Shown one piece after another: positions 21,701-33,190 of a stretch of 64,000 nucleotides of DNA. The stretch is from Phytophthora quininea (lineage: Eukaryota > Oomycota > Peronosporomycetes > Peronosporales > Peronosporaceae). Numbering within the stretch: the first letter of the stretch is position 1; the number at the start of each line of letters is the position of its first letter. Where the stretch lies: NCBI GenBank assembly GCA_011947345.1, contig JAAVTG010000565.1, positions 1 to 64,000 of the forward strand, written 5' to 3'. The notes below the pieces were generated by a model that was given only the letters and a program-made list of their open reading frames with translations, was not told where the DNA came from and searched no databases. The translations under genes were made by a program, and so were the position numbers.

Positions 21701-24700
21701 ATTGTCTGAGATTCAGATGTGCCCTGGTCGTTTGTGCCGTAGTGCATGGGAGGAGGACTGTAACTTTCATCACTCCGTTGTCATGTGTTGGAACACTTTC
21801 AGCTCCACCCCGACTATTAAAGATACATGCTTAACGCTCACGAGCGATTCCCCCTACTTCCAGACTCTGGTGCACACACGGGCATGAATGTCCTGCGCCA
21901 CCACGGTTACGTTATGAATCACCCACGTGACATCATCAATTGTGAACGACAGTCGACGAACTTCAGGTTCTGAATCGCTGTTGCGGTTCTCTACAGATCG
22001 AAAAGTTCGTGGGAACTCCTCAAAAGGCTCCGGAGCAACTTATTTTGTCGTCGATAAAAGAGCGGATACCACTGGGGTGTTTTTCACTAGCATATAATGC
22101 CACATCCAAGCCGATAAAGTCAAATTCCTCTATCGTTACCCCTTTCAGAACGCCCAATAGGTCTAATGACGGCAGGGTAAATGAATCATCGTGTCGTCGG
22201 CGTGGAAGCGGGTAGGCAGGCACTTTTGATATACCCGGCCAAATCCAATAACCCACTCGACATGCTTACTGTAGAGCACGATCGCTGTGCGAGCTGCCAT
22301 ATCACGTTTCGACCACCCATCGGCATTGGTTGCATCCGCGGTTTCTGGATTGACTGGGCAAATTCTCCCAGAAACGAAGACCGAAAGTTCGGTCGCCTGA
22401 TAGGTTTGCAAGGGGTTGTAGCTGCTCACAGGTTCTTGCGAGCTTGTCAAATCCACAGCATGTGAAGCATTTAAAACAAGCAGGTCGCCTTCAGGACCTT
22501 GGAATTCGATAGGATAGATGTAGTGCATCGCAGGATCACCAAGACATCCCCATTTCATCCAAACTTGGAGCTTCAGATGGCTTAGCTCTGCAATGTTTGC
22601 CAGCCCACCAGGCTCGATTTTGGCCATCACTCGTGTCACTTCGACGTCAATTGATCCGCTAGAGTACAGCCCACGAATATGGTGCACAACAACCTCGAGA
22701 TAGTCTGTAAACTCAAAAGATGTCTCCGCATTAAGCAAACGGATTGCTGCATCCTTGACAGACACAACCATTTTGCCGTGAACAAGTCTACGTAAAATAT
22801 CCATCGAAGAAGTTTGGTAGTGGCGATCAATGTCGAACACGGCCAGTGGAAGCATACCGACGGCCAACTCAGCCAATTCGTTTAGCGCGTATAGATAACT
22901 GGGACTGAAGTACACGACAGGACTTGTGACATCAACGGCCAAATCAAGAAAGCACCGTAACGCCCCAACGAGGGAAAATGGCAGAATACTCGCTCCACTA
23001 GTAATTGCTGTACAGAACACTTTACCATTGACACCCAGTAATCACAGCTCATCAAAGGAGTAGGGAAGCGTTTGATATGGACAGTAGGCTCCATGACAGC
23101 GACTTTCATACTAACCCCCGTGAACAATTGAAAACGAGGCACGTACTGAGAGGCATTGCGACCAGCTTCCACAAACATTTTTCGATAGCTCCCGAGGCTT
23201 CATCGAGCGCCTGAATTTGCGTCCACGCGGCCTTTTCGTCTTCAAATGCCACATCGACAGTAACTCGACCCACGCTCACGCTCGCTAGTGACCCACCACC
23301 AGTAAGTCGCTCTTCAGACTGCAACCTTTTCACTTTCTGTACGTATATCTTTGCGTTCTTTTCCACTAATAGTGTTTTCATCTCGTGATACGAGTCATCG
23401 CGAAACATTTGCTCATTCGTCAATCTAAGCGTTGTAGCATGATCATCGAGCATTTGAGCACGCAACTCTTGGTCAGCTAATTCCCCATCCAGATCGGGTA
23501 CATTCGCTCAAGCCAACAGTCTAGCGGGTTGCCGATACAATCAAATTCAATGTCTTCCAAACGCATCCACAGCTCTTTCTGATGATCAACAGGTGGAGTC
23601 CGGAGGAAAAACTGGTAAAATAACTCTTGCTGAGGACGCCAGTACTGCTCAATTGCAAACACCATTTGCTTTTGTACGGTTCAAATGCGGATTGAATGGC
23701 ATCTAGGTGGGCTTGGAAGGGAAGTCTCGGCTTGTACGAACTTTTAGTCTACTGATATCGACCATAATACCATCAACGAGACTTTGGTCAACAATTGTTG
23801 TAGAGCGTTTGCAGGCAGACAATCGCCTTCGAAGCATATCTTCAAACTCGCCAAACACGTAACCGTCCTGCTTTGCAGTGGTGTGTCGTACGTGGACTTT
23901 GCTCACTACAGCCATCTCCAGCTCGTTGAACTGAAGAGAGACATTCTGAAATACCCATATCTCGGGTAAATCATCGCCAGCAAACACGCCAGCAGTTATA
24001 TGTAGATCAATTCCGTCACAGATTTTTGCATTCACTTCGAGGTTAGTTGAATGAAGTCGATGTAACTTGTCCCCCGAAGCGCTGATCAAACCCGTGAACT
24101 GCTTCTCGTAGCGCAAGCATTCATCGATATCATCAAGCGGTGGGTTTAGACCATATGGTCGATTGTATAAACTATTTGACGTCGCACAATAAATCGCGTA
24201 TGCACTGCGAATACGATAGATCATCTCCCAGGACGAAAACGTGACTCGTCGGACAAGCTCCATGATCCTTAATTGTGTCACGATATCCCATTCCAATCGT
24301 ATGCCATTGACAAAGAGATCTACCACCGATTTGGTGCTCCCAACGACCTTATTTTCCTCTAGCGAGAAACAATCAGAGAAAAATATTCTGCGGTGCAATC
24401 TTGGACTCCATTTGGATCACAATTCGCTGGACCACGAGAGCGTGAGGCACGTGACATAAATGATTTCCGCTGGAAACGGGTTTTATTGCGGGAAGGCTTT
24501 GCATCAAGCACTGATTTTTCCTGATGGTCGTTGGCTTTGAAAAGCTTTAGCCTCATGGATGGATATGCGGAGCCGTTCAGTCGTTCTCTCGGAGCTCATA
24601 ACGAACGTATCGACAGTGACGCAGTCAATTTGAGATTCCCCTTCATACATGTAACCAAAGGTGACACAGATTCTCTTGGCGACACAGCGAAACGTGATGA

Positions 24701-26761
24701 CTTCGCCAGGAGAAATAATGTCCTGGACCACATCTTCCATCGGTCGCATTTCTGGTACTTTCAAGCTGCTGCTTTTTTCCATGCACCATAGCTGGCATTA
24801 GCGTCGTCACTTTGGATGCTTGGATGCCGCGATTCATGAAGTACTGGAGACATAATAAATACCCCCAGCTCGACCATTCCACCTATTGCATGAAGCATCT
24901 CGGGAGACCATTTAACATCCACCCATTCGGCCTCCATTTCGACTTCGGCAGGCTCTTCGCTCTGCATCATCGTTGCGATGGGGCAGACGAACACTCGCAC
25001 AAAATCAAGCGATAGAAACGGTCTTTTCGTGGAGCTGCGATTGCTGAATATGGAGGCTTTGAATCGAGAGCACTGGATGTCTGCCTTGGCTCGAACCCCT
25101 AACTGTTCTTCGTTCATAAGTGGGTGGCCATAAATACTGACTTCGCCTAAGGTAAGGCACACACTTGGCACACCCTTTGGAAGGATTTCACAGCTTCGAT
25201 CAAGAGAAATAAATGAGACCTCAGTCTTCACCATTTTAAAATAAGCATCCACGTCCAGCTCCCAGAATTCCGAACATGACTGTTTGGGGAATTCCCGACC
25301 ATACCTTGAGCCGTTGGATTCTCCTGTCCATTCGGAATGGCTACTCGATCGTATAATGAGCAACCTGACGCCACCCACGATTGTATCGCTTTCGTGACTG
25401 TGACTTCGAGACCTCTGCTTCCTCCACTAATCGTAGACTTAATGCACAGCAACGGATGTCTGTCTTTGTGACCTTCGTCATCGATTGTATCGTAATTGTC
25501 ATCTCGCATTGATGCCTTTCCTTTCACTTCAATTTTTAGTGATTCTAGCTTGATTGTTGGCGGAACCTCGTTACCAGCGTCAGTGATGTACACAAACAAT
25601 GTCTCGAGCGTCAGCACCACATTCCTCTTGACTGCTGAATATGTTTCGCTAACGCTTATTTCTTGGTCGATAGTACCACACCGCGAAAGACCAAGGTTCT
25701 TCAATATTAGAGAGCACTTCTCGTCAATCTCACCTTCGCGCGATTTATTAACGACGTTCGCCTCTAAGTGGCGAATGATAAAGCGAAGATTGTCGGGAGT
25801 AAGTTCAACGAGTCGCAACAGTGTCGGTGCTTGCATTGCTTCTGCTCGGTCAAAACTATCATCGGCCAAAGTAACCGATGGCACGCAATCTTGCGACTGC
25901 TGCTTTGAACTCAATGCCGTCGCAATGAGTGCTTCCAAATCTAGATTCACTTGAACCAATTCACACAAAGGAGTAGTACATTGGAACAGGAGCTCGAACA
26001 CCTTCACCGTCTTGAGATATCGGTACACGAATACAAATCTCCGTCGAGCCGACCACAATGCTCGCGTCAATTTCTGGGAGAATTATCTTCGTCGACTGCA
26101 ACTGTGATAATCTCACTGTGCACTCCAACTCCTCCGTCTTGGCATGAAACAGTGCACTGGCTGAAATACTGCCGTGCTAATGTAATAATATATACAGTGT
26201 TATCACCACAAAATTATCTAGAGAGTGAAAGCCAACTTACTTGAATGTTGACGACTGGGACGGTCTTGTCTGCTCTCCTCTCCGCCACCTCAACCGCCAG
26301 ATTTTCAATCTCCAGCTGCACTGCATGAACGAATTTACACAAGAAATAGAGTCGAGGGATCCACACTCGAGCGCTGGTCCAGATGGGGTGCTGCAGGTTC
26401 TTGAGACTAATGGTCGTGTCCAGGTTGGTCCAAAACGGAGGGGACGGCTTCTGTGGGTGTGGGTGTGGCCCAGACAACGGCTCCGTCGCCACCAGCAAAT
26501 GGACAGAAGGGAACTTAACAACTAAAAGCTTCTCCGTGTTGGGAGCGCGCAAGAATTGAAGCACTTGCGAGAGGAGATCTTCATGGCCGACAGAGTGATG
26601 GTCAGGGTAGTGTGAGCGTCCAGGCGGATGTTGCGCAGCAGTCCCAGCTTCACGGCGACCGTGCTGAGGTATCCCACCGTACTCCGCCATATCTCAAAGC
26701 CCGCGGCGAACAGCACGACGGAGAGCAGCAGCCGCAGCAGCAAGTCCATACTCGTCCGCAC
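18739..26761 (-). CDS. SABRE/Hobbit/FMP27-type bridge-like lipid transfer protein (BLTP2 family)
   Basis: This very large gene encodes about 2,500 residues. Family members form rod-shaped hydrophobic grooves that move phospholipids at ER-plasma membrane contacts. The N-terminus (MDLLLRLLLSVVLFAAGFEI, ATG at 26749 or 26761) is an ER-type membrane anchor. The middle shows ARTAIVLYSKHVEWVIGFGR (about 22.27 kb), like the conserved block of FMP27/SABRE. The C-terminal region has KTHALVYCDKTCSPMDLLLR then IRRDILLDVLSQVGRN (about 19.15-19.28 kb), the typical family tail. It ends serine-rich at 18739. An intron starts GTAAGT after VVNIQ (about 26240). Frame changes occur near 26580, 26080, 25380, 24780, 24450, 23700, 23100, 22020, 21800 and 19280-18940; some are introns, others single-base breaks. 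The start is divergent (131 bp) from the gene at 26892. Confidence 0.7.
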
Positions 26762-26891
26762 ACTTCAAGATGGTGCGACCGCTCAAGATGCGGACAACGA
26801 ACTGAAATGATAGCAGCGGAACCACAGTAACGCATACTCAAGGACTACTGAATAGACTGCAACGGTTTCTTCGCCTCAGCAGCAATTGGCG

Positions 26892-27881
26892 ATGCCGCGG
26901 CCGATCCTCAAGACGTGGAGCTCGTACTCGACGGGCATGACACCCACCATGCCCACCGACAGCGCCAAGAAGAGGGAGAGGAAGCGGGTGGCGCTCCGAC
27001 GACGTGGCGGTGCCTGCCGACGCGTGACCTTCTCGCCATTCACCAAAGCTCGAGCTACCACCCCCAAAGCGCAAGCGCAGCTACTGACCGGTACGGAGAG
27101 GCGATACAATATATACATCGAGGATATAGTCATTTAATTACGTTTGATATTTACAGATGGAGAGGACAAGGGTGCGCTGACGTCTGGCTTTACGTTCTCG
27201 GGAGCTACTGAAGCCGAAAAGAGGTGAGCAGACCTCGAAGCTGCTGTAGGAGCTGCACGATTGAGGTGCTGATGCTTTTTACCTTACCGTTGAGTAGGAG
27301 GCAGTCAAGACGGAAGCAGGAGCTGGAAACCATGCAGAGACTGTACCAGGCGGCGATGCGCAGGCCGCACAGCATTAAGTCGCTGCTGCTGGCCAACGTC
27401 CCCGGACTAAAGCGACTCAACGCGTGGGCTACGGACTGGCTGGACTATGCCAAGGCGGTGAAAGACGCGATTCCGTGGCCGCAACGGACGCGGCCGAAGC
27501 GACGGCCTAGACTGGTGCTGCGTGGGCCATGGACAGAGCTGGACGACGCCGACCACGAGTACGTTCAGCAGCTCGCCAACAAGTCGGCAACGACGCATCC
27601 GACGGTGCTGGTTCCAGCGTCTGTACCCCTTTCAATCGAAGACCCGCTAGCTCTCGCATCCAGAACGCCAAAGCCAGATCTTACACCTGCCTGTCGAGGA
27701 AGCTTCGTGAGTCTGCTACGCAAAGAAGGTGTTCCAGTCGAAGAGGATGAGAAGAAGGTTAGTCGGGCCATCAGCGAAGATCTCCCTGGAGTCAGCCACA
27801 GGCAGCAGTGATATTGCAGTGATAATTGAAGATCCACGGGACAAGATAAGCGAGTTGTTGAAGTTCGATCATCTTCCATAG
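26892..27881 (+). CDS. Basic protein of unknown function
   Basis: The ATG at 26892 gives MPRPILKTWSSYSTGMTPTM and a strongly basic stretch (KKRERKRVALRRRGGACRR). Two introns fit perfectly in phase: GTACGG...TTTACAG (about 27090-27155) and GTGAGC...GAGTAG (about 27224-27299). They join TDGEDKGALTSGFTFSGATE to KRRQSRRKQELETMQRLYQ. The following region (SIKSLLLANVPGLKRLNAWA, then GPWTELDDADHEYVQQLANK) is mixed helical. A frame break near 27755-27790 separates it from the probable true C-terminus, SSDIAVIIEDPRDKISELLK then FDHLP and a TAG at 27879-27881. Without the correction the frame stops at 27811. No domain was recognised. A nuclear location is possible given the basic clusters, but that is inference. 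Confidence 0.6.
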
Positions 27882-28096
27882 GTTTTATGCTGTTTCATTC
27901 ACTCCAAACGCCGCGAGCAGCTCTGTTCTATTTTACCCCTGGGGAGGGCTGCAGCACCAACCACCACGCGAGCAACGGCCCTGACGCGCATTGATCGACT
28001 GCCCTAACGCCTACAGACGTCAGCAATCGACTGCAGCGCAGCAGTAGCGATCGCAGAGCTCACCTGGCCCAAGGACGCTGCCGCTTCCGACGCAGG

Positions 28097-29202
28097 ATGG
28101 GCGGAGCGGTGTCTTCGCTGGTGTTCCAGCCACCGGTAGCGACCTATGGTTACACGCGGCGCTACTTCTTTCTGATGACAGCCATGCACCACCGGATCCC
28201 TGCGTTCTTCATCCCTTATGAGTGAGTTATCGTGCAGTCTGAAGCTAGTTGAAGCTGTTGAAGCTGTCGTCACTGATGAGGGTGAATATGTGTCATCTTG
28301 TAGGAAGGCCGAGTACACGGTGCTCTTCTCTCATGGCAATGCTGAAGGTCGGGATTATTTTGCACTGCAATGTTGTTTAGTCCCTATAGTGACGAGGTTT
28401 ACTTCCTCTTCTGGCAGACCTGGGCATGATCTATGATTGGTTTCGAGAAGTTAGTCGACGCCTTCAGGTGAATGTCATGTCGTACGACTATTCCGGCTAC
28501 GGTATCAGCGAAGGTGAGCCGAGTGAAGAGGCATGCTTCGCTGACGTGGAAGCTGCGTTTGCGTACCTCGTGAACGTGAAGAAGGTTCCCCGGGAAAGAT
28601 TATTTTGTACGTCCGATTTTTCTCGGTGCGCATTCCTTCACTGCTAAGATTTTGTGTTTGGTTCTTGCAGATATGGCAGATCACTTGGGTCTGGTCCAAC
28701 AACACACGTTGCAGTCAAGCAGTCGAATCTCAATCAGCCGGTGGCAGGCGTGATTCTGCAGAGCCCAGTGCTCTCCATGTTCCGTGTTGTGTTCAACTTC
28801 CGCTTCACGTTCCCTGGCGATCTCTTTTGCAACATCGACATCATCGACCAAGTGAAGTCGCCTGTGACAATAATCCATGGCACGCGTGATGAAGTCGTAC
28901 CGTTCTGGCACGGAGAAGGTCTTTTCGAGCTGTGTCCACAGGAATGGAGGTGCAAACCTCTTTGGGTTACCGATGCGGGACACAACAACATCGAGGCATA
29001 TCTAAGGTAAGGCTGAAGTTGTGTGCTGTTGCTCGTTGCTCACCAATCTGTTCGTCTGCGCAGTACATTCGGCGACGACTTTTTCCAACATTTAATCGAA
29101 TTCGTGCAGATATGTCACGCGACAGATTTGATTCGCGTTGCCGAAGCTGCCGAGGAGAAGGCGCTGGTGCTAGACCCGAAGATGAACGGTAAAACCGTAT
29201 AA
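28097..29202 (+). CDS. ABHD17-like alpha/beta hydrolase (putative protein depalmitoylase)
   Basis: Five exons: 28097-28221, 28304-28347, about 28419-28609, about 28671-29007 and about 29064-29202. The alpha/beta-hydrolase core is complete: strand/loop YTVLFSHGNAED, MSYDYSGYGISEGEPSEE, nucleophile elbow YGRSLGSGPT (catalytic Ser), acid HGTRDEVVP (Asp) and base DAGHNNIE (His). This is the ABHD17 pattern; those enzymes remove palmitate from membrane-attached proteins. The N-terminus MGGAVSS has Gly2 and Ser6, a consensus for N-myristoylation, instead of the cysteine cluster I recall for animal ABHD17. The junction at 28609/28671 loses frame by one base at a TTTT run, consistent with a missing T. 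The C-terminal exon ends DPKMNGKTV. Substrates are unknown. Confidence 0.82.
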
Positions 29203-29452
29203 GTTCCTCGTGAGCTTCATAGATAGGAAAGGAAATAGTGCCTACAAACAAAGGAACTTTATTATCTCCAGCGACAACTGGGGTGGATGTATCAAGCAAA
29301 AGTACCATTGTATTGATGGATAGCATCAACACTGCGTTCTCCGCCCAGACATCTAGCTCATACATAGCGATACTCGCGTAAGAGACAGCGCAAGAGGATC
29401 GAGAGCAGAGCTTTCACCTGGTCAACGCGTCGTGCTCAAGCAAAATTCGCCC

Positions 29453-30829
29453 TCAGCCTCTTCGTCCCCGTGCTGTTCGGCCCCGCGAACGAAGCGCGCC
29501 TACTACGGAGGTAGAATTATTTGAGGGTTTGGACAGACCCTTTCGCACACTGGGTTTCTTACTGCTAGTTTTCCGCTTGGAAGACTTCTTCAGACTAAGC
29601 GGCGTCTGCATCTGCACGTCTTGTTGGCTCTGGAGTTGCTTCTTGAGCTCGGCAATCTGTTGCTGCATTGCTAATTCCTTAGCCTTGAACGCGGCTTTGT
29701 TATCAGCAATGGTCTGACACAACTCATTTACCTTCTCGCGCTGGACGTGAAGCTCCTCCTCTAGCTGATTCTGCGAGTTCAGGTGCTCCTGCTCTCTCAG
29801 AATGACCACCAGTTGATAGTGCAGCGAGCCTTCCGTCAGCGAGCGGTGCAGACACTGCTCGGTCGCGTTGTGCAAGGCACTCAGTGCGACGGAGCTGATC
29901 GGCAGCTCGCCCATTCTCAGTGCAATATTGAGCAGCGCGCGGAACACACGCAAGAAATCCTGCCTCGAGATCACGTACTGGTTCGGCGAGTCGTTGAAGT
30001 CCAGCAACTCTGCCGGGTCGCTGTCCTCTACCCTCTCCAGCACATGCAGCTCTCCGTCGGTGTTCCATTTGGCGTCCTCGTCCTCCTCACTGGCGTGTTG
30101 GCTAGCCACATAGCTCGGCTCGTAGCTGTCGTCGTAGTCCGAGTAGTAGCCCTGTCCTGGCATATCTTCGCTGTCCCCTTCTCCGTCGGGCTCCTGGTCC
30201 AGCAGCGTCTCATCCACTAGCTCCTGCGCCTTCTTCAATGACTCCACAAACCAGTCTGTCTTCTCTACAGTCTCCTGCGACGTCATCTCCTCGTCCAAGT
30301 CATTTTCCGACTGGGTCTCGCTGTCCGAGAACTCCCACTCGCTCAAATCGCTTACTTGCTCGTCTGCGTCTTCTTTCCACGTGGAGTAGTTCCGAACAAA
30401 GTCTGTCTTCTTAAATCTGGCCCCTGGCTCCGTGTCAGGCTCCTCTGACGCCTCCACTGGGCGACTGAAGAGCGAGTCGCACTCCACCAGCTCCGTCACG
30501 TGATAGACCTCCACTGCTCGCCCCGACAGCAGACACAGGTCGTCGTAGCCGTACATGCGGATGCCAAAGTGCTCGCAGGCGCGCTGCACGTCCAACAGGC
30601 GGAAGCTGCGCCGTCCGTCGTGCTGCATCATGACCACCATGCAGCCCACCAGGCGGCGGAAGAAGTCGTGCAGGTGTCGGCGCACAGCATCCGCCGCACC
30701 GCTGGACGAGCTGCTGAAGCCTGCGCGGAGTAGGAATCGACGCACCAGCGCGTTGGGCAGTGCCTCCTCCAGCGTGCGAGGAAGTCGCACGGCGCCGCTC
30801 ACGTCTCGCTTGCGCACGCAGTACTCCAT
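29453..30829 (-). CDS. Histone H4-fold protein with acidic middle, coiled coil and basic tail
   Basis: A single open exon of 458 residues starts at the ATG at 30827-30829 (MEYCVRKRDVSG). An in-frame non-ATG extension to 30904 exists. Residues ~15-95 align by eye with histone H4: ALPNALVRRFLLRAG sits where H4 has its first helix, AADAVRRHLHDFFRRL and VGCMVVMMQHDGRRSF match helix 2 and loop L2, and RLLDVQRACEHFGIRMYG matches helix 3 and the YG end. Then come a KKTDFVRNYSTWKEDADEQ linker, a long acidic stretch (SEWEFSDSETQSENDLDEE, GYYSDYDDSYEPS), a second helical block QDFLRVFRALLNIALRMGEL, and a coiled coil (QNQLEEELHVQREKVNELCQ). A Lys/Ser/Arg tail ending GRTARGRRG resembles DNA-binding tails. 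The frame is intact. Nuclear, chromatin or kinetochore function is inferred; the exact family is not recognised. Confidence 0.7.
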   Translation of the reverse strand: MEYCVRKRDVSGAVRLPRTLEEALPNALVRRFLLRAGFSSSSSGAADAVRRHLHDFFRRLVGCMVVMMQHDGRRSFRLLDVQRACEHFGIRMYGYDDLCLLSGRAVEVYHVTELVECDSLFSRPVEASEEPDTEPGARFKKTDFVRNYSTWKEDADEQVSDLSEWEFSDSETQSENDLDEEMTSQETVEKTDWFVESLKKAQELVDETLLDQEPDGEGDSEDMPGQGYYSDYDDSYEPSYVASQHASEEDEDAKWNTDGELHVLERVEDSDPAELLDFNDSPNQYVISRQDFLRVFRALLNIALRMGELPISSVALSALHNATEQCLHRSLTEGSLHYQLVVILREQEHLNSQNQLEEELHVQREKVNELCQTIADNKAAFKAKELAMQQQIAELKKQLQSQQDVQMQTPLSLKKSSKRKTSSKKPSVRKGLSKPSNNSTSVVGALRSRGRTARGRRG

Positions 30830-30978
30830 TGACTTCACTATCGATTCCGCACTGAGGCGCGAGATTTCAAAATGACTTGGAAGCTTTGCATACCCGGTAG
30901 TCAATTAGCGATCTACTTGACTTCCTGAGATACAAATAGCCGTCGCACTTTGTGGTTCGAAAAGTGGAAGGCGCCAAA
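30830..30978. promoter_or_regulatory. Divergent promoter between H4-fold gene and SKA3-like gene
   Basis: Only 149 bp separate the two ATGs, so both genes must share upstream sequence. It contains the TTTGAAAT/TTGTGGTTCGAAAAG region, but no clear initiator consensus was seen. Confidence 0.45.
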
Positions 30979-32698
30979 ATGGAGGACACCCAGCAGCGCA
31001 TCACGTACCTGCTGCAGGAGATCGATGCCAACATCTGCGCGGCGCACCGCTCGGCCTCGCAGATCTGCGGCACCGTGCGGAGGCACCACCAGATCCTGCG
31101 CCAGATCCACGAGGCCTCGCGCGTCTGGCGGCCGCTCTTCGACTCGTTCACGCAGCAGCCAGCGGCCAGGAGAGCCACCCGCACGCCGTCGCGTCTCCCG
31201 GACGGCTACACCCGGCTCCAGAGCCATGACGCAGCGAGTCGCACACGAGGACGAGGAGCTGGACGATGTGTCCTTCGAGGAGAGGGAGCAGACGTTTAAG
31301 ACCACGACGCTCGAGAAGCACCGGCCTCCACCCAGCGAGCGGGGGACAGAGGAGGACAGCCTGGACTACAGTATCAACAGCGACAACCTGCCCAGGATGT
31401 CCAGGACGCCGTACTTATCCAAGTCGGCGGTGCAGTCGGCGTCTAGGACGCACGAGTCGTCCATTATCAGCTCCGAGGACAGACTCTGGAACTCTCCGCC
31501 ACGCACAGGCATCATCTCGGTGGGTAGTTGACGTGCAGGATTTGTTGTGCTGGGATGCTGATGCTCTTTTATTTGAAGGAAAAGAACCCGGAGACAGCGA
31601 ATGCAGGACCGCGACAGATCTCGACGCCTCCGTCCGCGATCAGCAGCGTGGAGTATAGTAATAGCCCGGGGATCAGCAGGAACCTCATGAAAATCGGTGC
31701 ATTCAGTACACACCACCACGAGGAAAGAAGTCGAGGAGTGGAGAAGCGAAAGAAGAAGATGAGTCGATTGACATGCCCGAGTTTGCGACGGTAGCGGAGC
31801 CGGAAACGCTTCAGAGAGCACCAACTGGAGACTTAGCGGCGAAGCCGACAAGCCCACCAAGGACATCAGAAGGTGCCTCCAGTCGGAAACGGAAACGGAC
31901 AGATGAGGACACCTGAGCGCGGAGGACGCCAGTCTATCCCAAGACGCACCACCCCTCCGCCAATTCGTCCCCGTTCTCGTCTCCTAGTTTGCGCCGCAAG
32001 TACAGCACAACCAACACATCATCCCGAGTCGGTATCGGAAGCCTGAATCCCGAACACCAGTCACGTCGACCCCGCCGCGCCACAATATGGAGGTGTCGGA
32101 GGACGACACGCCCAGAACTCCAGAATTCGACCTGGCATCACCGTTGCTACGTACGCAGCTCAAGGCAATGACGCCCAACACACCACTCTCCAATCGACTA
32201 GTCGGCGCAAGTCTAGACGTTGGCAGCGTTTCCCAAGAAGTGCAACTACAGGATTACGACGACTCGTTCAACGCCGGAGAACCGACTCCAAAGTTCGAGT
32301 TATCGCTGTTGCCAGCAGTGTTCCAGGCACGATGTGGTCTTTGTTGATGTGTTACCGCTGCGGCACGCCTGCTAACCGTTTGTTCTGGTCGTGCGATGTG
32401 CAGCGAGGTGTCGGGGCCGTGCAAGTGTCGACATTGTACAGTAAATTCCAGGGCGCCAACGGCGAGAAGCCTGCGATCGTAAGTACTTGGCGTTTTCACC
32501 TGAACCGGTCTTACCGGCCGCATTCGTCACGTTTGTTAACGCTCTTCGATTATGTCGTCCAGAGCGTTGACCAGTTAGCCGATGCTGCCCGACTACGCGA
32601 CGGAGAAGATCGAGATCCTGCTGGACACGCTCGTGTCCCGAAGGCTACTGCGGCCGTTTGTCGTCGAGGGCACCATGTTCTGGCAGCAGCCGCTGTGA
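30979..32698 (+). CDS. SKA3-like spindle/kinetochore protein candidate
   Basis: The ATG at 30979 gives MEDTQQRITYLLQEIDANIC and a predicted helical N-terminus (ICGTVRRHHQILRQIHEASR). This is followed by a long disordered, Ser/Pro-rich middle with repeated TP sites (DDTPRTPEFDLASPLLRTQL, MTPNTPLSNRLV). The C-terminus is short and folded: KIEILLDTLVSRRLLRPFVV then EGTMFWQQPL, stop TGA at 32696-32698. Helical N-terminus, CDK-type TP-rich linker and small C-terminal fold are the layout of SKA3, a microtubule-binding kinetochore subunit, but no single motif proves it. Frame breaks or introns fall near 31180, 31515-31580, 31740, 31980, 32335-32405, 32480-32560 and 32600. The divergent neighbour has a histone fold, which fits a chromatin or kinetochore role by context only. 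Confidence 0.4.
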
Positions 32699-33190
32699 AT
32701 GGCCATTAGTTTTGAAACTCCGCGGGATTCCCGCCATATTAGAGCAAGTCGTGAGTGATAAGGACGCCCGTTTCCTAATTACAAAACGGAAGAAACAACG
32801 GGCTCCTTTCGTAAGATCTTTTCGCTGCTTGCTTCCTCCAAACGGCTTCAAATGCTCGCAATGGCCATGCTGGCCAGCACGCTGCCGATCGCACATGACT
32901 TGCATGTGTTGGGATCCGATTCGATAGTCGGCTCCATTACCGTTGACCGAAGAAAGTGTCAACCACCTCAACTCAATAATGATGGCAAAAAAGCAAAGTT
33001 CATTAGCAAAGCTGTGTTTCTGGATGTCTGGGAGGGCAAACGCTTCCCGGCGGCGGGAGGTTGGTGGCCCCTCGGTGGAATCATACATAACGAGCAATCA
33101 AAGCTGGGTAGTCGATCAATAAATAAAATGCACACGAGCGGAGTCGGTGTCGATATCGGCGTGGGGTGGGGTGGAGTGGAGGGAGTCAGT
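32699..33190. other. Convergent 3' intergenic region; no gene
   Basis: About 490 bp lie between two stops. Open frames crossing it on either strand are extensions of reading through the neighbouring acidic gene and show no protein-like composition. Confidence 0.5.

Noticed and set aside
28967..29365. 132-codon minus-strand frame (ends of ABHD17-like gene)
   Set aside because: Mostly antisense to the last exons of the hydrolase; no homology recognised.
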